Shown: positions 6,578-8,451 of the stretch, one piece after another
How positions within the stretch are numbered: position 1 is the stretch's first letter
Layout of the letters: each line of letters begins with the position of its first letter
NCBI GenBank assembly: GCA_021300075.1
Contig: JAJTIB010000047.1
Span: 1-8,451, forward strand
Source: Rickettsiales bacterium
GTDB lineage: Bacteria > Pseudomonadota > Alphaproteobacteria > Rickettsiales > UBA3002
Length of the DNA stretch: 8,451 nt
Direction of reading: 5' to 3'
Notes under the pieces: model-generated
Told to the model about the DNA's origin: nothing
What the model saw: only the letters and a program-made list of their open reading frames with translations
The model's database searches: none
Made by a program: the position numbers and the translations under genes

Positions 6578-7030
6578 CTATTTAGCCGATGGCATTTGCG
6601 AAGAATGTTGATCTACGATCAGCCACTGATCGTTGTTGATTTCATAAACGAAAGTGAAGCGGGCGGGAACGTAAAACATCTTACCGTCATATTCATATTC
6701 AAAGGTATAAAGACCACTCACGACCGCTGAGTTATTGTGCATGATTCGCAGATACTGCTCGTTGACATGCACCGAGAGCTTGGGCAACTGCATAATGGCC
6801 TTGAAATAAGCCAACCGCTCTTCTGGCGTAGTCATCGGGTCGTCGGCGATAGTTGAAAGCAAAATCGCATCGCGAGCGTAGAGCTTGGTGACCGCATCGG
6901 CGTCGCCGCTTTTGAGGGCGTCAGCCCAAGTAGCAAAGGCGGCCTTGACCTCTTCACGTGGGCTTGCGAAGGCGGGTGCGGCGACAGTGAAAAAGCTCAG
7001 CATTAAGGCGGCGAAGAAAGCGCGATTCAT
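6578..7030 (-). CDS. Exported NTF2-like (SgcJ/CaMKII-association-domain type) protein
   Basis: A 150-residue protein starting with a clear signal peptide, MNRAFFAALMLSFFTVAAPAFA, with likely cleavage after Ala22. The mature part is a single NTF2-like alpha-beta cone fold: an N-terminal helix REEVKAAFATWADALKSGD with the usual 'sequential helix, then KLYARDAILL strand' opening, and a C-terminal strand pair RFTFVYEINNDQWLIVDQHSSQMP with Trp136 and His142-Ser143-Ser144. The HSSxMP end is characteristic of the bacterial SgcJ/EcaC and CaMKII-association-domain group. The molecular function is unknown; members are often small ligand-binding or assembly domains in the periplasm. AAGGAG lies 6-7 bases before the chosen ATG, which rules out the 41-residue upstream extension. 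It is convergent with the acyltransferase and follows the L,D-transpeptidase by 137 bases. Confidence 0.85.
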   Translation of the reverse strand: MNRAFFAALMLSFFTVAAPAFASPREEVKAAFATWADALKSGDADAVTKLYARDAILLSTIADDPMTTPEERLAYFKAIMQLPKLSVHVNEQYLRIMHNNSAVVSGLYTFEYEYDGKMFYVPARFTFVYEINNDQWLIVDQHSSQMPSAK

Positions 7031-7079
7031 AACGACTCCTTTGGGTTTGAGGCATTCATCCCCAAAGCCGTTAGTCTGA

Positions 7080-7099
7080 TTCTTGCCAGGCCGCAAGAA
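7080..7099. promoter_or_regulatory. Inverted repeat upstream of the NTF2-like gene, possible operator
   Basis: TTCTTGC (7080-7086) and GCAAGAA (7093-7099) are perfect 7-base complements around a 6-base spacer, about 50 bases upstream of the NTF2-like ATG. No T-run follows on either strand, which argues against a terminator. A weak promoter pair (TTGCGG, 17 bases, TAACGG) overlaps it on the minus strand, so an operator role is possible but unproven. Confidence 0.3.
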
Positions 7100-7167
7100 A
7101 ATATGCGCGTGCGGTTTTTTGTGATGATTGGCTTTGCGGTGTAAATTCTGCAAATCGCGATTAATTT

Positions 7168-7665
7168 TTATGGGCGAATCTCGATGGGCGTTCCGTCTGC
7201 TACCAGATTCCAGATCTCCTGAATCTCTTTATTGGTTACCGCGATGCAGCCATTCGTCCAGCGATCACTAAAGCGATAGAGAAACCCCCACCAGCCGACA
7301 TGATTGGGTAATCCATGAATCATGATATCACCGCCCGGTGACACCCCGCGCTTGGTGGCTTGGGCGATATCTTGCGCGTTAGGATAGGAGATGCGAAGCG
7401 ATAAATGGTAGCTGCTATTGGGATTTCTGCCAGATATTTCGTAAGTCCCTTCGGGAGTTTTTTCGTCTCCCTCCTCGGTTTTGTGGCCTTTTGGGTTCGC
7501 GCCCAGCGCAATGCTGTAGGTTCTTATAATATTTGAACTCTCGTTCAGAAGTTCCATTTTTCGTGCTGCTTTATAGACAATAATTTTTGTCACTTCCTGC
7601 GGCTGTGCAGCCAAGGTTGACGCCGCGCAGAAAACCATTAGCACGATCACGATCAGCCGATGCAC
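7168..7665 (-). CDS. YkuD-domain L,D-transpeptidase, YafK-like, exported
   Basis: A 165-residue protein with a signal peptide (MHRLIVIVLMVFCAASTLA, cleavage near residue 19-21) followed by a single YkuD catalytic domain. The catalytic His lies in IMIHGLPN (His117) and the nucleophile in TNGCIAVTN (Cys140); the TNGC form, rather than SHGC, and the ending GTPIEIRP match the YafK/DpaA-type branch. Such enzymes act on peptidoglycan tetrapeptides in the periplasm, forming 3-3 crosslinks or attaching or releasing covalently bound lipoproteins; which reaction applies here is not decided by sequence. It lacks any peptidoglycan-binding domain. The start is GTG, with AAGGGAG 6-7 bases upstream. It lies downstream of the tRNA-Pro repeat array on the same strand and upstream of the NTF2-like gene. 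Confidence 0.9.
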   Translation of the reverse strand: MHRLIVIVLMVFCAASTLAAQPQEVTKIIVYKAARKMELLNESSNIIRTYSIALGANPKGHKTEEGDEKTPEGTYEISGRNPNSSYHLSLRISYPNAQDIAQATKRGVSPGGDIMIHGLPNHVGWWGFLYRFSDRWTNGCIAVTNKEIQEIWNLVADGTPIEIRP

Positions 7666-7710
7666 AAACGACTCCCTTCAGCGGGTTAATGATGCAGTTG
7701 CGTAGAATAG

Positions 7711-7808
7711 AATGACAGCATTATGTTCGGGCTTCGCCCTGCGCGGCAAACGCTAAGCTCAGATTTCGCATGGCTCATCTTCGCTAACCTTTTGGTAAAC
7801 CTGCTTCG
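7711..7808. repeat. 98-base core repeat, copy A
   Basis: This stretch matches 7870-7967 at 92 of 98 positions without gaps, 159 bases apart. Its tRNA-proximal edge (AATGACAG, 7711-7718) is a decayed match to the tRNA-Pro 3' end. It contains the short GAA-loop hairpin GGGC-TTC-GCCC. It begins 46 bases upstream of the L,D-transpeptidase start. Confidence 0.9.
7720..7749 (-). promoter_or_regulatory. Candidate promoter inside repeat A facing the L,D-transpeptidase
   Basis: On the minus strand TTGCCG (7744-7749) and CATAAT (7720-7725) are 18 bases apart; the -10 matches five of six positions. The same pair occurs in copy B (7903-7908 and 7879-7884), so the repeat family may carry a promoter. Copy A would give a leader of about 45-50 bases for the L,D-transpeptidase gene. 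Confidence 0.35.
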
Positions 7809-7860
7809 GAGGTAAACCGCGAACTCTGCGATTTCCCAAAGGGCGTAAAGCCACTTGGCA

Positions 7861-7881
7861 AATGGTCGGAATGACAGGATT
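7861..7881 (-). repeat. Perfect 21-base copy of the tRNA-Pro 3' end
   Basis: Positions 7861-7881 are identical to 8026-8046, which cover the tRNA's TPsiC-side acceptor strand, discriminator base and CCA plus two bases beyond. The rest of the tRNA is absent here, so this is a fragment and not a second gene. The distance is 165 bases. It resembles both the tRNA-end duplications left at attachment sites and the tRNA-fragment repeats of E. coli tyrT. Confidence 0.92.
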
Positions 7882-7967
7882 ATGCTCGGGCTTCGCCCTG
7901 CGCGGCAAACGCTAAGCTCAGATTTCGCATGGCTTATCTTCGCTAAGCTTTTTGTGAACCTGCTTCG
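7870..7967. repeat. 98-base core repeat, copy B
   Basis: Partner of the copy at 7711-7808, with six substitutions. It starts inside the tRNA 3'-end copy and ends in CCTGCTTCG, followed by CAGG to give a hairpin CCTGC-TTC-GCAGG. On the minus strand it contains GCAGGTTCA, the same nine bases as the tRNA's T arm, which may be a further tRNA remnant or chance. Confidence 0.9.
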
Positions 7968-7987
7968 CAGGCAGCCTCTCCAGTCAT

Positions 7988-8031
7988 ACCATTACTTAAA
8001 GCTACCCCAAGGGGTAGCTTTAAGTAATGGT
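7988..8031. repeat. Perfect palindrome with 21-base arms abutting tRNA-Pro
   Basis: Arms at 7988-8008 and 8011-8031 are perfect complements with only AA between them. The right arm contains the tRNA's discriminator base and CCA. Beyond the arms the complementarity resumes (7979-7987 against 8036-8044, one mismatch) if four bases, 8032-8035, are looped out, so the left arm carries an inverted, slightly deleted copy of the tRNA 3' end. The inner part GCTACCCC/GGGGTAGC followed by TTT could act as a weak terminator in either direction. Confidence 0.95.
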
Positions 8032-8104
8032 CGGAATGACAGGATTTGAACCTGCGACCCCTAGTCCCCCAGACTAGTGCGCTACCGGGCTGCGCTACAT
8101 TCCG
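8028..8104 (-). tRNA. tRNA-Pro (anticodon GGG)
   Basis: A complete 77-base cloverleaf with encoded CCA. On the minus strand: acceptor CGGAATG pairs with CATTCCG; D stem GCGC/GCGC; anticodon stem CTAGT/ACTAG around the loop CTGGGGG, giving U33 and anticodon GGG; T stem GCAGG/CCTGT around TTCAAAT; discriminator A. Starting with C at position 1 is typical of bacterial tRNA-Pro. It reads CCC and CCU. Both ends of the gene are reiterated in the flanking DNA. No other intact cloverleaf is present in the window. Confidence 0.96.
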
Positions 8105-8145
8105 ACACTTTCATCGCTCTCTCAGGCAGCCCGGCCTCTTTCATA

Positions 8146-8192
8146 GTCGCTCTGGCTGACGCCAACGCGACGGGCTGCGCTACATTCCGACA
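8146..8192. repeat. 5'-side repeat unit 1 with nested hairpin and tRNA 5' fragment
   Basis: These 47 bases recur at 8232-8278 with one substitution, 86 bases apart. Positions 8171-8192 are a perfect 22-base copy of the tRNA 5' end (8086-8107). The non-tRNA part folds as GTCGC (8146-8150) with GCGAC (8167-8171), and inside it TGGC (8153-8156) with GCCA (8161-8164). GCAGCCC at 8126-8132 closes an outer stem with GGGCTGC at 8172-8178. Confidence 0.9.
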
Positions 8193-8231
8193 TTTCCATC
8201 ACTCAGTCATGCAGCCCTTTAGCTTTTGGCT

Positions 8232-8278
8232 GTCGCTCTGGCTGACGCCAACGCGACGGGCTGCGCTACATCCCGACA
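8232..8278. repeat. 5'-side repeat unit 2 with nested hairpin and tRNA 5' fragment
   Basis: Second copy of the unit. Its tRNA 5' fragment (8257-8278) has one change; on the transcript the acceptor strand reads CGGGATG instead of CGGAATG and could still pair with the tRNA 3' strand through a G-U pair. The outer stem is preserved: GCAGCCC at 8211-8217 with GGGCTGC at 8258-8264, although the spacer between 8193 and 8231 has diverged from that of unit 1. Confidence 0.9.
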
Positions 8279-8292
8279 TATCGTGCGCGCCG

Positions 8293-8321
8293 TTCTTAGG
8301 CGCAGTGCGGGTTATCTTCAA
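8293..8321 (-). promoter_or_regulatory. Putative promoter of the tRNA-Pro array
   Basis: On the minus strand TTGAAG (8316-8321) and TAAGAA (8293-8298) are 17 bases apart. The following bases, CGGCGCGC, form a GC-rich discriminator as seen in stringently controlled stable-RNA promoters. Initiation near 8286 would fall just before the outermost tRNA 5' fragment, so the transcript would include both 5' units and then the tRNA. Confidence 0.4.
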
Positions 8322-8451
8322 GTGTTTTATGAAGTCACGCGCCCCCTCATCCTGCAGTGACTGAAGCACTCTACGCTCAAGTCTTTACTGGCTTCTACCC
8401 TCTACGTCATGGGAGAAAGGGGCAAGGGTGCGGAATCCCGAGCCCCGAGCC
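8322..8451. other. Right-end stretch with no recognisable gene
   Basis: No convincing coding frame, RNA gene or terminator is visible. The last bases hold a tandem 7-mer CCCGAGC (8437-8443 and 8444-8450). On the minus strand two frames stay open from the edge for 14 and 21 codons, so the tail of an upstream gene cannot be excluded, but nothing identifies one. Confidence 0.4.

Noticed and set aside
6557..6585. AT-only stem with T-run after the NTF2-like gene as a terminator
   Set aside because: The stem has only A-T pairs and overlaps the stop codon; too weak to call, although termination in this convergent gap is expected.
7861..8046. The tRNA 3'-end direct repeats as attL/attR of an integrated element
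   Set aside because: Only 165 bases lie between them, with no integrase or other gene, and the 5' end of the tRNA is reiterated too, which site-specific integration at the 3' end does not explain.
7855..8049. Rightward open frame of 64 codons over the 3' units
   Set aside because: It begins and ends in the same translated tRNA-derived words and crosses the palindrome; an artefact of repeats.
7711..8278. The repeats as a CRISPR array
   Set aside because: Too few units, periods of 85-165 bases, and the repeated words are tRNA fragments.
8077..8364. Rightward open frame of 95 codons across the tRNA and 5' units
   Set aside because: It runs antisense through the tRNA and owes its openness to the tandem repeats; the translation repeats itself and has no start signal.

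Overview
The window looks like chromosomal DNA of an alphaproteobacterium, with moderate confidence. The evidence is a hisZ-purA pair joined by a 1-base overlap (a familiar order in that class), moderate G+C, GTG starts with good Shine-Dalgarno sites, and a decayed palindromic intergenic repeat of a kind I recall from alphaproteobacterial genomes. No phage, transposase, toxin or CRISPR gene is visible.

Left part, leftward transcription (1-2951): a putative promoter drives a cluster of a 4-oxalocrotonate tautomerase-like protein, hisZ (regulatory subunit of ATP phosphoribosyltransferase, histidine pathway) and purA (adenylosuccinate synthetase, AMP pathway). A degraded palindromic repeat sits between the tautomerase and hisZ. 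After purA, an unrecognised gene with its own good promoter runs off the left edge.

Middle part, rightward transcription (2962-6526): a cold-shock protein gene with a long leader that contains a possible small ORF and hairpin, ended by a textbook terminator; then an SbtA-type sodium/bicarbonate permease with no SbtB partner next to it; then a large membrane O-acyltransferase fused to an SGNH domain, probably acting on envelope polysaccharide.

Right part, leftward transcription (6578-8321): two exported proteins, an NTF2-like domain protein and a YafK-type L,D-transpeptidase, lie downstream of a tRNA-Pro(GGG) gene. The tRNA locus is the most unusual thing here. On its 5' side, two extra copies of the tRNA's own 5' end head 85/86-base units with strong nested hairpins. 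On its 3' side, one perfect 21-base copy and one decayed copy of its 3' end mark 159-165-base units sharing a 98-base core. A perfect palindrome with 21-base arms starts in the tRNA's own ACCA end. This resembles in architecture the E. coli tyrT locus (repeats each carrying a tRNA 3' fragment), but here both ends of the tRNA are reiterated. A putative stable-RNA promoter lies just upstream of the outermost 5' unit, so the whole array could be transcribed as one structured precursor towards the L,D-transpeptidase gene.

Positions 8322-8451 hold no feature I can support.
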